From NCBI RefSeq assembly GCF_014204415.1, contig NZ_JACHLE010000001.1:868001-932000 (forward strand): 64,000 nt of DNA, in the 5' to 3' direction. This DNA comes from Chryseobacterium defluvii. Its GTDB lineage: Bacteria; Bacteroidota; Bacteroidia; Flavobacteriales; Weeksellaceae. Positions within the stretch are counted from its first letter, which is position 1; each line of letters starts with the position of its first letter. Shown piece after piece: positions 9,001 through 17,016 of the stretch. The position numbers and the translations under genes are program-made. The notes under the pieces are model-generated. The model had not been told where the DNA came from and did no database searches. It saw only the letters and a program-made list of their open reading frames with translations.

Positions 9001-10937
9001 CAACTATGGCTTGCCGCTGTATAGAAGACAAATATATGAGCACATATAACTTCCAGACAGAATTTTTCACCAATACTTCGGTGGCAGATTATAAAGAAGG
9101 TATCAGCAATCCTAACAGCTATGTAATAACAAAATCTGATGCTGAGCAGGAAGTACAAATCCCGATCAGCAAAGCATTTTCAGTGTATAACCAGTATTTA
9201 TCAGACCATAGTATGCTGCCTTATAATAATCTGAAAGTAAATGTATATTGGACAGATAATACCTCATTAGTATCTAATGTAAAAATAATAAATGCTCCGG
9301 CAGGAACCCAGGATATAGCAAATTCTTATATCTCTGTAAAAATCCCGGCTCACCAGTCAGGAAATGCATTAGTATCATTGCATCAGGACAATGTTACCAA
9401 TCCTGCATACTGGAGCTGGCATGTCTGGGTGTCTAATAATGGGATTGGAGAAGTTTCATACCAGACAGAGGATGTATTGTTACCGGCTAATGCCAATTAT
9501 GTCAATTTTACCAATTCCGGTTCTCAGCCATTGAAGAATATCTTTATGGATAGAAACTTAGGAGCTATAGATGCATTTCCTACGGTAGCCAATCCGGATG
9601 CCGCTACCCCGGAAGAATTGGCTATGATCGTCAATTCAGGAGGATTACAATACCAATGGGGCAGAAAAGATCCGATACCAAGCTTCATTAAGCCAGGAGT
9701 AGTTGCCAGCAACGGACTTCAAAACACAGGAACATATAGTATTTGGAGATCTTCCGGGCCGGATTCCAATGGAAATATCTACCCTTCTTCCTATACGGAA
9801 CTTACAGGAAACAGTTACGAAAACACCTATGTTAAACGTAGAGATGTCGATTATGGCACCATAGGAAACACCAAAACACAAAAAATTCAAAATAATTTGA
9901 GGTATTCTGTTGAAAACCCACTGGCATACATGATACCGAATCAGAAATATACTAACCGCAGTGAATACAATGTAGCTTATGGGCAGGACTGGCTGTATTC
10001 TACACCCAACCAAATGATGGAAAGATGGGGGCATGCGACAGCAAAATCTCCATTTGACCCATGTCCCGGAGGATGGAGAGTACCGGATATCTCCAACGGT
10101 GCAGTAGACAACCTGGGAAATGGTAATAAAGGATACTCTCCTTGGTATAATGGGTTTTATAAGCCAAATCCATCCGCAGATCCATACAGAATATTCAGTA
10201 TGGGAGTACTTCAAAATGCCGGATATGAAATAAAGAGTCCTACAGATCCATACAATGGCGGAACTTCTTTCTACCAGGGAAGCATCGTTAAAAACTCCAC
10301 TACTGCTTACGGATATATGTTCAATGGAACCGCAGATACCAGTAATCCGAACTCTAAATACAAAACAGGAAACTATCCGATTACAGGATATAGGGGATTT
10401 GCAAACTACGATGCTATTTCTGCATCCATGAAGTTAGGGCTTTCCGGAGTATGGACTGCAGCGCTGAGATCTGTAAACTCTTATGGAACAGGATTAAATT
10501 TAGCTTTCGAAACTTATAATCTGAGCACATCCAAAGTTATCGCTCTTAATGATGCCTATACCAATCACCCGATGAACGCAATGAATGTAAGGTGCGTGAG
10601 AGATGCCACCGTGTTTGGACAGCCTTTGGGAACGGCATCTAATAATGGAATAACTGTGACAAACGTCTCAGCAAAAACAAGATATACAAAAGCCATAAAT
10701 GCAGATAATGCAGAAGCAAATATAGAAGTATATCCGAACCCTTTCAACAGCTATATATCTATAAAAGGGGAAGATCTTAAGTACTATGAATTATTTGATA
10801 TCTCCGGAAAGCTGATCAGCCAGGGAGATCTGAAAGAAAAAACTTTAAATCTGACCCATTTGATAAAAGGACAGTATTTATTGAAAATAGTTTCTAAAGA
10901 AGGAAAAGTTACATTGAAAAAGATCATTAAAAATTAA
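6045..10937 (+). CDS. Large T9SS cell-surface protein with PKD, SprB-like and twin FISUMP-like modules
   Basis: A 1630-residue secreted protein. A signal peptide (residues 1-18, ending IYAQ) is followed by a PKD-like domain near 30-95 (SWEFTGGNPSISSDPNPSVSY), a beta domain, a second PKD-like segment near 290-350, and two SprB-type repeats near 375-520 (YSFDDGITYQSSNSKSGLTAGTY and YSFDGGATYQSSNTKSGLAVGSY). Two long homologous modules follow at about 523-1010 and 1017-1520. Each has WSWHVWV, FMDRNLGA/WMDRNLGA, YQWGRKDP and DPCPxGWRxP blocks resembling the Fibrobacter succinogenes major (FISUMP) domain. The last 70 residues are a type A T9SS sorting signal (IEVYPNPFNSYISI..GQYLLKIVSKEGKV). It is expected to be exported by Sec, moved through the T9SS and anchored on the surface. 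An adhesin or glycan-binding role is inferred. Confidence 0.85.
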   Translation: MKKIIFFLGLMLTIHIYAQSPLSKFNAIATGTNNVSFSNTSSGSSNSISWEFTGGNPSISSDPNPSVSYMTPGVYTAKLTVSNSFGSSISTRTVKVTAGNIIDLCSGRNDNGSQMADSGVSDPEWTYTDPNGVVSIPITRHALTGNANSAWSTATTGGIGNISRWITGNNIIFGDHYYVSKEFIIPEGVSTAVLNLRTLSFVRNWTYLVKYNTDNTTTETQITATTWASDGAKGWLNSRSPEVINYPLTPGKYRIKVKVYTNNSGQRQATDVNANVNFGNGFIFSPVAEFSATPTSTYVGSNLQFTNLSEGTPISSLWKFDDGANILTSTQSNPAIAFSTVGSHYAELTADYGNSLSSSLKINSYIQTIQLGTPAVSVIQPDCSVQTGTITVTSPTSGVTYSFDDGITYQSSNSKSGLTAGTYSVRVKTSDGAISDATGITVNAAPSVPAAPVVTVTQPTCTVSTGAITITSPSTGVEYSFDGGATYQSSNTKSGLAVGSYTLVVKNTGGCTSSITVTINAIDCRDWTKAPNSYVFDPGQNNDGLYIPVKKAYTMWRNQNGLLNDSSVLTGTVQAEVYWEDVAGLIRSANYILPTEGTGEDAKIKVEIDKAKGKGNAVVALRIGANIIWSWHVWVTDDPSNGATYGHVADDDATVPGVQAAKYIENGVTKSFTPKWMDRNLGATNKNFIGNDWNKSGGLSYQWGRKDPFPPFEFKDSSMYEVNGTIGTKKHLYDYTNAGSTEAVKLSQRPYDDINSNVKYVINNPLELISNDVIGGHAWFAKTVGTDAASRQLVDLWGDNSQNSTATSGGTVNTYKPKTSYDPCPNGWRIPSHLNNTPATTNHFSPWGRNRYRFTGTSSDVTSGYQNIKPTAVHPHLNGIKIYANLGMDFTNTTTSYSQGQFSRNMGVYPGSGKYIIRSNGQTFHQDPHEILLHSATITSLSGAQMYFFYAYGDAGQLGSSPDSTLYPGMKGRYYLHPFELTGSSATMACRCIEDKYMSTYNFQTEFFTNTSVADYKEGISNPNSYVITKSDAEQEVQIPISKAFSVYNQYLSDHSMLPYNNLKVNVYWTDNTSLVSNVKIINAPAGTQDIANSYISVKIPAHQSGNALVSLHQDNVTNPAYWSWHVWVSNNGIGEVSYQTEDVLLPANANYVNFTNSGSQPLKNIFMDRNLGAIDAFPTVANPDAATPEELAMIVNSGGLQYQWGRKDPIPSFIKPGVVASNGLQNTGTYSIWRSSGPDSNGNIYPSSYTELTGNSYENTYVKRRDVDYGTIGNTKTQKIQNNLRYSVENPLAYMIPNQKYTNRSEYNVAYGQDWLYSTPNQMMERWGHATAKSPFDPCPGGWRVPDISNGAVDNLGNGNKGYSPWYNGFYKPNPSADPYRIFSMGVLQNAGYEIKSPTDPYNGGTSFYQGSIVKNSTTAYGYMFNGTADTSNPNSKYKTGNYPITGYRGFANYDAISASMKLGLSGVWTAALRSVNSYGTGLNLAFETYNLSTSKVIALNDAYTNHPMNAMNVRCVRDATVFGQPLGTASNNGITVTNVSAKTRYTKAINADNAEANIEVYPNPFNSYISIKGEDLKYYELFDISGKLISQGDLKEKTLNLTHLIKGQYLLKIVSKEGKVTLKKIIKN

Positions 10938-10942
10938 ATTGT

Positions 10943-10972
10943 AAAGACTGGCTGAATAAGCCGGTCTTTTTT
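10943..10972 (+). terminator. Terminator after the large surface protein gene
   Basis: An 11-bp stem with one G-T pair (AAAGACTGGCT / AGCCGGTCTTT) and a 5-base loop is followed by a T run, just after the stop at 10937. Confidence 0.85.
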
Positions 10973-10992
10973 ATAAACTGGCTATAATTCCT

Positions 10993-11026
10993 ACAAAAAA
11001 AGCAACCGAAATCCGGTTGCTTTTCT
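10993..11026. terminator. Bidirectional terminator between convergent genes
   Basis: AAAAGCAACC / GGTTGCTTTT forms a 10-bp stem with T runs in both directions. It lies between the plus-strand surface protein gene and the minus-strand aldolase gene and probably serves both. Confidence 0.85.
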
Positions 11027-11028
11027 TA

Positions 11029-12060
11029 TTATATTTTATTTTTGATCATTTCAATAAATTCATCTACTGCATCATCACCTGTATTCCAGGAAGTGATCAG
11101 CCGGACCGCAGAGAACTCATCATCGATCTTTTTCCAGACGTAAAATTCAAATTTTTCAGATAAAGTCTCGATCAGGTCATGACACAAAATCGGGAAAATT
11201 TGATTGGTATAGGTATCCGAAAGAAACCGTACTCCCCTCTCCTTCAATACGTTTTTGATCTTCATGGCCTGCCGGTTGGCATGTCTTGCCAGATCAAAAT
11301 ACAGATCATCCTTCATCAGCTCCAGAAACTGGATGCCCAGAAGCCTCCCCTTTGCCAGCAAAGCACCTTTTTGTTTGATATTAAAAGCAAAATCCTCTTG
11401 CAGAATTTGATTGCTGATTACAATAGCCTCCCCTATTAATGCTCCGTTCTTAGTTCCTCCCAAGTAAAAAATATCGGTCAGTTCTGCCACTTTCTCTAAG
11501 GTCAGGTCACTTATTTCTGAGGTCAGGCCCTGCCCCATTCTTGCTCCGTCCATAAAAAGATACAGGCTATTCTGCCTGCAGAAAAGGGAAAGCTCTTCCA
11601 ATTCTCCACTCGTATATATTGTACCTAATTCTGTAGAATTTGAGATATACACCATCTTAGGCATCACCTGGTGCGGAATATTCCTGTGATTTCCCAAAAC
11701 GGGAATGATATCCGATGATCTTAGTTTCCCATCTTCCGTTTCAATATTCAGGATCTTATGCCCGGTAGCTTCTATAGCACCTGTTTCATTATTAAGGATA
11801 TGGCCTGTAGCAGCAGAAATTACACACTGATAAGGCTTCAGAATAGAAGAAATAACGATTAAATTAGCTTGGGTTCCCCCGGATACGAAAAATACTTCAG
11901 CATTCTGATGGTTGATCTTGTCTTTAATCAGCTTTTTGGCCTGCAAAGAATATTCATCTTCGCCATATCCCGCCTGCTGATCTGAATTATACTGTAAAAG
12001 TGCCTGAAGAATATTGGGATGGCACCCCTCCGAATAATCGTTTTTGAATGAAAATTTCAT
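11029..12060 (-). CDS. Threonine aldolase family PLP enzyme
   Basis: A 343-residue PLP enzyme of the beta-eliminating lyase / low-specificity threonine aldolase family, normally 330-350 residues. The N-terminus has the typical DYSEGCHPNILQAL; the cofactor-binding segment is SGGTQANL near residue 61; the Asp contacting the pyridine ring is in LFMDGARMGQG near 168-178; the Schiff-base Lys is in YLGGTKNGALIGEA near 200. The expected reaction is cleavage of threonine to glycine and acetaldehyde, though family members vary in preference. Monocistronic, with a bidirectional terminator downstream and the divergent DtxR gene upstream. Confidence 0.88.
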   Translation of the reverse strand: MKFSFKNDYSEGCHPNILQALLQYNSDQQAGYGEDEYSLQAKKLIKDKINHQNAEVFFVSGGTQANLIVISSILKPYQCVISAATGHILNNETGAIEATGHKILNIETEDGKLRSSDIIPVLGNHRNIPHQVMPKMVYISNSTELGTIYTSGELEELSLFCRQNSLYLFMDGARMGQGLTSEISDLTLEKVAELTDIFYLGGTKNGALIGEAIVISNQILQEDFAFNIKQKGALLAKGRLLGIQFLELMKDDLYFDLARHANRQAMKIKNVLKERGVRFLSDTYTNQIFPILCHDLIETLSEKFEFYVWKKIDDEFSAVRLITSWNTGDDAVDEFIEMIKNKI

Positions 12061-12116
12061 GAAGTAAAATTATAAAAAGTTGAAATAATGAGAACAGGAT
12101 TTTCATAATATTTTGT

Positions 12117-12124
12117 TAGATTTG
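12117..12124 (+). promoter_or_regulatory. -7 box of the DtxR-type gene
   Basis: TAGATTTG matches the Bacteroidota -7 consensus TAnnTTTG and lies 21 bases before the TTG start codon. No good TTG -33 element at the usual distance was found. Confidence 0.45.
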
Positions 12125-12145
12125 TATTGAAAATCATCTAACATT

Positions 12146-12799
12146 TTGAAAACGACATTAACAGAGGAAAATTATCTGAAAGCCTTGTTTCATCTAGTTG
12201 ATAATGAAGGAAAGGTAACGATTAATGAGCTCAGCAAATTTTTAAACGTAAAAATGCCGAGCGTGAATAACATGATGAAGAAGTTCGCCGATAAAACCTG
12301 GGTGATTTACGAAACCTATAAACCACTTGTCGTAACCGAAAAAGGAAAAAGGGAGGCCGCTCTTGTCGTTCGTAAGCACAGGCTTACCGAAATGTTCCTG
12401 GTTAAAAGTATGAATTTCGGATGGGAAAATGTCCATGAAATTGCGGAACAGCTGGAACACGTTCATTCACAGATTTTCTTTGATAAAATGGATGAGATTC
12501 TCGATTATCCAAAATTTGATCCGCACGGAGAACCCATTCCTGATAAAGACGGAAATATTATTGCCCAGGATCTGCAAAAATTAAGCGACTGTAACGTAGG
12601 TGAAACCGTAATTTTCACTTCTGTCACATTATCAGATGATGCGTTGCTCAATTACCTGAACGAAAGGAAATTATTACTGAATACCAGAATCAAAATCCTC
12701 AAAATAGAAGACTTCGACAAATCCGTAACCATTGAAATAGAAGGCAAAAAAGAAGTGCTCAGTAGGAAAGCCACTGAAAAAATACTGGTGAAAAAGTAA
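12146..12799 (+). CDS. DtxR/MntR-family metal-dependent repressor
   Basis: A 217-residue regulator with TTG as likely start codon (LTEENYLKALFHLVD follows, the normal family N-terminus). Residues 1-60 are the winged helix (VTINELSKFLNVKMPSVNNMMKKF). Residues about 65-140 form the metal-binding dimerisation domain, with the conserved RKHRLTEMFLVKSMNF, the AEQLEHVHS helix and DYPKFDPHGEPIPDKDGNI. The C-terminal 75 residues fit the FeoA/SH3-like domain. It should repress or activate metal-uptake genes in response to Mn(II) or Fe(II). No metal transporter is adjacent, so its targets are elsewhere. Confidence 0.88.
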   Translation: MKTTLTEENYLKALFHLVDNEGKVTINELSKFLNVKMPSVNNMMKKFADKTWVIYETYKPLVVTEKGKREAALVVRKHRLTEMFLVKSMNFGWENVHEIAEQLEHVHSQIFFDKMDEILDYPKFDPHGEPIPDKDGNIIAQDLQKLSDCNVGETVIFTSVTLSDDALLNYLNERKLLLNTRIKILKIEDFDKSVTIEIEGKKEVLSRKATEKILVKK

Positions 12800-12801
12800 A
12801 G

Positions 12802-12829
12802 AGTTATAAGGTATGGATTATGAGTTATA
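12802..12829. repeat. Four-unit heptad array
   Basis: AGTTATA, AGGTATG, GATTATG and AGTTATA run in exact 7-base phase immediately after the DtxR-type stop codon. See the findings on converging short-period arrays. Confidence 0.55.
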
Positions 12830-13056
12830 AGCTCCGTAAACATCATTCGTCAGTATATAATAAAAACCTTATGGGTAAATACTATGAATTTGGACTCTAT
12901 TGAGGAATACGATTCTTCAAACCATATAGAAAAGCTGTAAAAGCACCAGGTTACTTTCTATTAGATGTACAGCTCAGAATTTTTACCTTTTATACTTATT
13001 TAAATATTCTCGCGAAGAATTTAGTTTAAATTAACATCTGTTCGGAATGGGTATAC

Positions 13057-13064
13057 TATCTTTG
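13057..13064 (+). promoter_or_regulatory. -7 box of the S1/P1 nuclease gene
   Basis: TATCTTTG fits TAnnTTTG and lies 20 bases upstream of the ATG at 13085. Confidence 0.5.
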
Positions 13065-13084
13065 CAGCCTGAAAATGTTTTACA

Positions 13085-13876
13085 ATGAAAAGTATATATT
13101 CCAAAATTTTACTATTAATACTCATCTCTTCTTCTCTTTATTCTTATGCATGGGGATTAACGGGGCACAGGGTGATAGCAGAAATTGCACAAAACCATCT
13201 TTGCGGAAAAACAAAGCGGGAAATAAAAAAAATAATGGGCAAGGAGCGCCTTGCTTATTGGGCTAACTGGCCCGATTTTATCAAATCTGACACTACAGGT
13301 AACTGGAAACAGGCTTCTGCATGGCATTATATAAACATAGATCCTCAGGCGGATTTCAAAGCATTCGAGCAAAATTTAAAAGCCCAGGCCGGCCCAACCC
13401 TATATACTCAGATAAAAACATTATCTGCCCAGATAAAAGATAAAAGAACCTCCGAAAAAGACAGAAAAATTGCCCTGATTTTCCTTATCCACATGATGGG
13501 TGACCTCTCCCAGCCCTTACATGTAGGCAGAGCTGAAGACCTGGGCGGAAACAAAATTGATGTAACCTATTTTGGAGATAAAACCAATTTACATTCTGTC
13601 TGGGACGGAAAACTGGTAGATTCCCAAAAATACAGCTATACGGAATATGCACAGCTTCTGGATATCAGAACCAAAGACGAAGTGAAGCAGATCCAGTCCG
13701 GAACATTGGAAGACTGGCTGTATGACTCCCACAAAATTGCCAATAGAATTTATGCACAGACTCCCAATAATTCAAAACTTTCTTATGATTACCAGTATAA
13801 ATTCAATGATACAATGGAAAGACAGCTTTTGTATGGAGGCCTACGACTGGCAAAACTCTTGAATGATCTGTTTTAA
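13085..13876 (+). CDS. Secreted S1/P1-type zinc nuclease
   Basis: A 263-residue member of the S1/P1 nuclease family, close to the normal length. A signal peptide of about 22 residues ends at SYA, leaving Trp as the first mature residue (WGLTGHRVIAEIA); in this family the N-terminal Trp and following His bind zinc. Further zinc ligands are in WHYINID (near residue 82), HMMGDLSQPLHVG (near 137-149), DLGGNKIDV and LHSVWDG. It is expected to cleave single-stranded nucleic acids in the periplasm or outside the cell for phosphate and nucleoside scavenging. Confidence 0.92.
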   Translation: MKSIYSKILLLILISSSLYSYAWGLTGHRVIAEIAQNHLCGKTKREIKKIMGKERLAYWANWPDFIKSDTTGNWKQASAWHYINIDPQADFKAFEQNLKAQAGPTLYTQIKTLSAQIKDKRTSEKDRKIALIFLIHMMGDLSQPLHVGRAEDLGGNKIDVTYFGDKTNLHSVWDGKLVDSQKYSYTEYAQLLDIRTKDEVKQIQSGTLEDWLYDSHKIANRIYAQTPNNSKLSYDYQYKFNDTMERQLLYGGLRLAKLLNDLF

Positions 13877-13879
13877 ATG

Positions 13880-13939
13880 TAGAATAGTGAACAGTTAATT
13901 TTAAAAATTTAATTATTAATTATTCATTCTTAACTATAA
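13880..13939. repeat. Inverted pair of heptad arrays
   Basis: The left part reads GAATAGT, GAACAGT, TAATTTT. The right part, on the minus strand, reads ATAGTTA, AGAATGA, ATAATTA, ATAATTA. Both have a period of 7 and they face each other across an A/T-rich centre, directly after the nuclease gene. Confidence 0.5.
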
Positions 13940-13967
13940 AGGCGAGGCTCCGGTTTCGCTTTTTTTC
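13938..13967 (+). terminator. Probable terminator after the S1/P1 nuclease gene
   Basis: AAAGGCGAGGC and GGTTTCGCTTT can pair with a bulge around a short loop, and a seven-T run follows. The stem is imperfect. Confidence 0.55.
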
Positions 13968-14066
13968 ATATTTACAGATTTGTTCAAAAAAAATTAAAAC
14001 TGGTGTAACCTTTTTACATTCTCAAACGTATAATATAAGTAAACTCTTTTTTTGAGGATAAAATAA

Positions 14067-14933
14067 ATGAGACAATTAAAAATTACCAAGCAGGTAACCA
14101 ACAGGGAAACTGCTTCATTAGACAAGTATTTGCAGGAAATTGGTAAAGTGGAACTGATCACTGCGGATGAAGAAGTAGAATTGGCACAAAGAATACGTGC
14201 GGGCGACAGAGCAGCACTGGAGAAATTAATCAAAGCCAACCTTCGTTTCGTAGTTTCCGTTTCCAAACAATACCAAAATCAGGGCCTTTCTTTACCCGAT
14301 CTTATTAATGAAGGTAACTTAGGACTTATGAAGGCTGCAAAAAGATATGATGAGACCAGAGGTTTCAAATTTATCTCTTATGCGGTTTGGTGGATTCGTC
14401 AGTCGATCTTGCAGGCTTTGGCAGAACAGTCAAGGATCGTAAGATTACCGTTAAACAAAATTGGTTCAATCAACAAAATTAATAAAGCATACGCTCACCT
14501 TGAACAGGAAAACGAAAGGCCTCCTTCTCCCGAAGAACTGGCTGAAGTTCTTGATATGAGCGAGGAAGATATTAAGGAATCCATGAAAAACTCCGGAAGA
14601 CATTTGTCTATGGATGCCCCTTTGGTAGAGGGTGAAGATTCCAATTTGTATGACGTATTACGTTCGGGAGAATCTCCAAGTCCGGATAAAGATCTGATGC
14701 TGGAATCTCTTCAGATAGAGATCGAAAGGGCATTGAATACGCTGACTCCAAGGGAGGCTGATCTGGTAAGGTTATACTTCGGCCTGAACGGTAAACACCC
14801 GATGACCCTAGAGGAAATTGGTGAAACTTTTGATCTAACCAGAGAGAGAGTTCGTCAGATCAAGGAAAAAGCAATCAAAAGACTAAAACACAATACCAGA
14901 AGTAAGATCTTAAAATCTTATTTGGGTAAATAA
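14067..14933 (+). CDS. rpoD: Primary RNA polymerase sigma factor RpoD (SigA)
   Basis: A 288-residue sigma-70 factor of the short Bacteroidota type that lacks region 1.1 and the non-conserved insertion. Region 1.2 begins near residue 15 ([27 protein letters not shown]). Region 2 spans about 53-125, with [41 protein letters not shown]. Region 3 is near 140-200. Region 4.2 contains [28 protein letters not shown] near 248-275. It directs housekeeping transcription from promoters with a TAnnTTTG -7 element, several of which are visible in this window. Monocistronic with its own terminator. Confidence 0.95.
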   Translation: MRQLKITKQVTNRETASLDKYLQEIGKVELITADEEVELAQRIRAGDRAALEKLIKANLRFVVSVSKQYQNQGLSLPDLINEGNLGLMKAAKRYDETRGFKFISYAVWWIRQSILQALAEQSRIVRLPLNKIGSINKINKAYAHLEQENERPPSPEELAEVLDMSEEDIKESMKNSGRHLSMDAPLVEGEDSNLYDVLRSGESPSPDKDLMLESLQIEIERALNTLTPREADLVRLYFGLNGKHPMTLEEIGETFDLTRERVRQIKEKAIKRLKHNTRSKILKSYLGK

Positions 14934-14953
14934 TTTTAGCGTAAACAATTATG

Positions 14954-14987
14954 AACGGAGTTTGATTTTTCAGGCTCCGTTTTTTTG
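14954..14987 (+). terminator. Terminator after rpoD
   Basis: AACGGAG / CTCCGTT forms the stem and is followed by a run of seven T, within 55 bases of the rpoD stop. Confidence 0.8.
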
Positions 14988-15135
14988 TAATACTCTTTTA
15001 AGCATATTTCAATTGATTTTATGAATTAATGTATGCTTATCAGTAGTGAAGAAATCTTAATTCAAACTTCAAAAAGAGACTCCTGATTTCTTTGGAATAA
15101 CAATTTGCTGTATATTTAAACACAATCAATACTCT

Positions 15136-15714
15136 ATGAAAAAAATACTTCTTGTCTTATCAGTGCTTTCATGTACAGAAAATAAATCTGAAAATATTCC
15201 GGCTATGAATAATGCGGTAGAAAATGCAGAATCCAAAATATCATATACCAGATTTAGTAAAGGACAAAATATGCTTGATGCTATTTATCATGAGCAAATT
15301 AAAAATGATGAATATCTAAAAAGTTTGGACGAAAAAATTACTTCATTACAAAAAGAAGGTAATCAAATAAAAAATATGTATGACGAAATATTGAATAAAT
15401 CTTCAGAATACTATTTAAATGCTGAAAGTGAAGCAAAAAGCATAAACGATTCGGTTTTAAGAAAAGAAATATTAAACTTGGTAAAAAGAAGCTCTGATAA
15501 CAATGATTTAAAAGAGAAAAAATTAAGAGAACTCTTCTCTCAGGTTTATCATAACAATCAATCTATTTATAGTCAATATTCTGCTTTCAAAATTAAAAAA
15601 ACACTCCCTGAAATTGAAAAATATCAGACAGCACACCCCTTAAACACAGACAGTTTAGATTATTTCATCAAAAAACAGAATGCATTGCTGAATGAATTGA
15701 AAAATTTAAAATAA
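15136..15714 (+). CDS. Putative coiled-coil lipoprotein
   Basis: A 192-residue protein with a very short lipoprotein-like signal (MKKILLVLSVLSC, Cys at residue 13). The rest is strongly charged and mostly helical, with heptad-like stretches near 60-85 (LDEKITSLQKEGNQIKNMYDEI) and 110-140, and a final helix (NALLNELKNLK). No family was recognised. The stop codon is one base from the ATG of the FAD monooxygenase, so the two are likely cotranscribed, though a functional link is not obvious. Confidence 0.65.
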   Translation: MKKILLVLSVLSCTENKSENIPAMNNAVENAESKISYTRFSKGQNMLDAIYHEQIKNDEYLKSLDEKITSLQKEGNQIKNMYDEILNKSSEYYLNAESEAKSINDSVLRKEILNLVKRSSDNNDLKEKKLRELFSQVYHNNQSIYSQYSAFKIKKTLPEIEKYQTAHPLNTDSLDYFIKKQNALLNELKNLK

Positions 15715-15715
15715 G

Positions 15716-16834
15716 ATGGATTCAATCTCTATAATCGGAGCAGGAATCGGAGGATTAACACTCGGAAGCATCCTGAAACGTCATGATCTTGATTTCACGA
15801 TATATGAGTCAGCTCCGGAAATAAAACCTGTAGGCTCCGGAATTATGATGGCCGTGAATGCCATGCAGATCTTTGATCAGCTGGGATTGAAAGAGAAAAT
15901 TGAAAGTAAGGGCAATAAAGTTCATGGAATTTCTATAACAGATGAATCGCTGCGGCCAATCTCCAAAACCGACATCCTGAACTTGGAAAAGAAGTACAAT
16001 TCATGTAATGTAGCCATCCATCGGGCGGAACTGCAAAAAATTATGGCGGAGAATATAGGTTTTGAAAATATTCAATTGAATCATTCTTTACAGCAGATCA
16101 AAAAGAAAGAGAATTACATTTTAAGTTTTGAAAACGGAACTGAAAAAGAAAGCAGGATCGTTTTCGGAGCAGATGGAATAAGATCTCAAGTCCGTAACCA
16201 GATCCTTAAAACGGGAAACATCCGAAATGCAGGACAAAAATGCTGGCGAGGGTTAGCCGATTTTGATCTTCCTGAACAATTCCAAAATCAAGCCCTTGAA
16301 ATGTGGGGAAAAGGAAAACGTTTCGGCTTCGTAAAAATTTCTGAGAGACAAGTATATTGGTACGCATTAGTTAACGAAAAGAAATTCAGAAATGACCTGG
16401 ATCTTCTTACTGTTTTTGAGGACTTTACCCCTCTGATCTCAGAAATCTTACAGGCTACCTCCCAGGAAAAAATTATTCTGAATGATATTACCGACCTGTC
16501 TCCTATTCCGAAATGGTCTTCGGAAAACCTTTGCCTGATCGGAGATGCTTCCCATGCAACCACTCCGAATATGGGACAAGGCGCCTGCCAGGCTATCGAA
16601 GATGCTTATGTTATAGGGAAACTACTGGAAAATAATACAGACTTCAACATCATTTTTGAAGAATTTCAGAAGATCCGAAGAAAAAAGGTAGATTATATCG
16701 TTAATACAAGCTGGAAGATCGGCCAGCTCTCCCAATGGGAATATGGAAATTCTCTTCGCAATTTCTTCATGAGGATGCTTCCGGAAAGTACTAATCAAAT
16801 GATGATTGAAAAGATATTGCAATTGGAAATGTAG
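15716..16834 (+). CDS. FAD-dependent monooxygenase (aromatic hydroxylase type)
   Basis: A 372-residue flavoprotein of the class A monooxygenase group (UbiH / salicylate hydroxylase / TetX fold). The dinucleotide-binding GAGIGGL is at residues 8-14, the Asp-Gly motif (VFGADGIRSQVR) near 150-160, and the FAD-ribityl motif CLIGDASHATTPNMGQGACQ near 271-290, followed by AIEDAYVIG. The expected reaction is NAD(P)H-dependent hydroxylation of an aromatic or polyketide-like substrate; the substrate cannot be assigned. A tetracycline-modifying role is possible by family but is not indicated by any distinctive motif I can verify. Cytoplasmic. Confidence 0.85.
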   Translation: MDSISIIGAGIGGLTLGSILKRHDLDFTIYESAPEIKPVGSGIMMAVNAMQIFDQLGLKEKIESKGNKVHGISITDESLRPISKTDILNLEKKYNSCNVAIHRAELQKIMAENIGFENIQLNHSLQQIKKKENYILSFENGTEKESRIVFGADGIRSQVRNQILKTGNIRNAGQKCWRGLADFDLPEQFQNQALEMWGKGKRFGFVKISERQVYWYALVNEKKFRNDLDLLTVFEDFTPLISEILQATSQEKIILNDITDLSPIPKWSSENLCLIGDASHATTPNMGQGACQAIEDAYVIGKLLENNTDFNIIFEEFQKIRRKKVDYIVNTSWKIGQLSQWEYGNSLRNFFMRMLPESTNQMMIEKILQLEM

Positions 16835-16902
16835 TTTTTTAGCCTCGGATTGCATAGAGGTTTCTGTTTTTCTATAATTTTTGCATGGGTTTTGGTTATT
16901 TC

Positions 16903-16985
16903 CCGCAGATTTGCACAGATGTTTGCACTATTTTTTAGCAGTTTATTTTAATATATATAAATCTCGGTGCAATCCGTGGTCAATA
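16903..16985. repeat. Inverted ATCTG/AATCCGTGG intergenic repeat
   Basis: The left half CCCGCAGATTTGCACAGAT and the right half ATCTCGGTGCAATCCGTGG are imperfect inverted copies around an AT-rich centre. The words match the ATCTG nonamers at 5057-5083. Similar spacers are widespread in Bacteroidota genomes as far as I recall. Confidence 0.6.
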
Positions 16986-16986
16986 A

Positions 16987-17014
16987 AAAAGAGACTGCAA
17001 AAACAGTCCCTTTT
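16987..17014. terminator. Terminator of the multicopper oxidase gene
   Basis: An 11-base stem with one mismatch (AAAAGAGACTG / CAGTCCCTTTT) around a 6-base loop, with T runs in both directions. It lies directly downstream of the minus-strand multicopper oxidase and also faces the monooxygenase gene. Confidence 0.8.
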
Positions 17015-17016
17015 CA

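Noticed and set aside
15716-16834. Tetracycline-inactivating TetX
   Set aside because: The fold matches class A flavin monooxygenases generally; I cannot verify TetX-specific substrate residues, so no resistance function is assigned.
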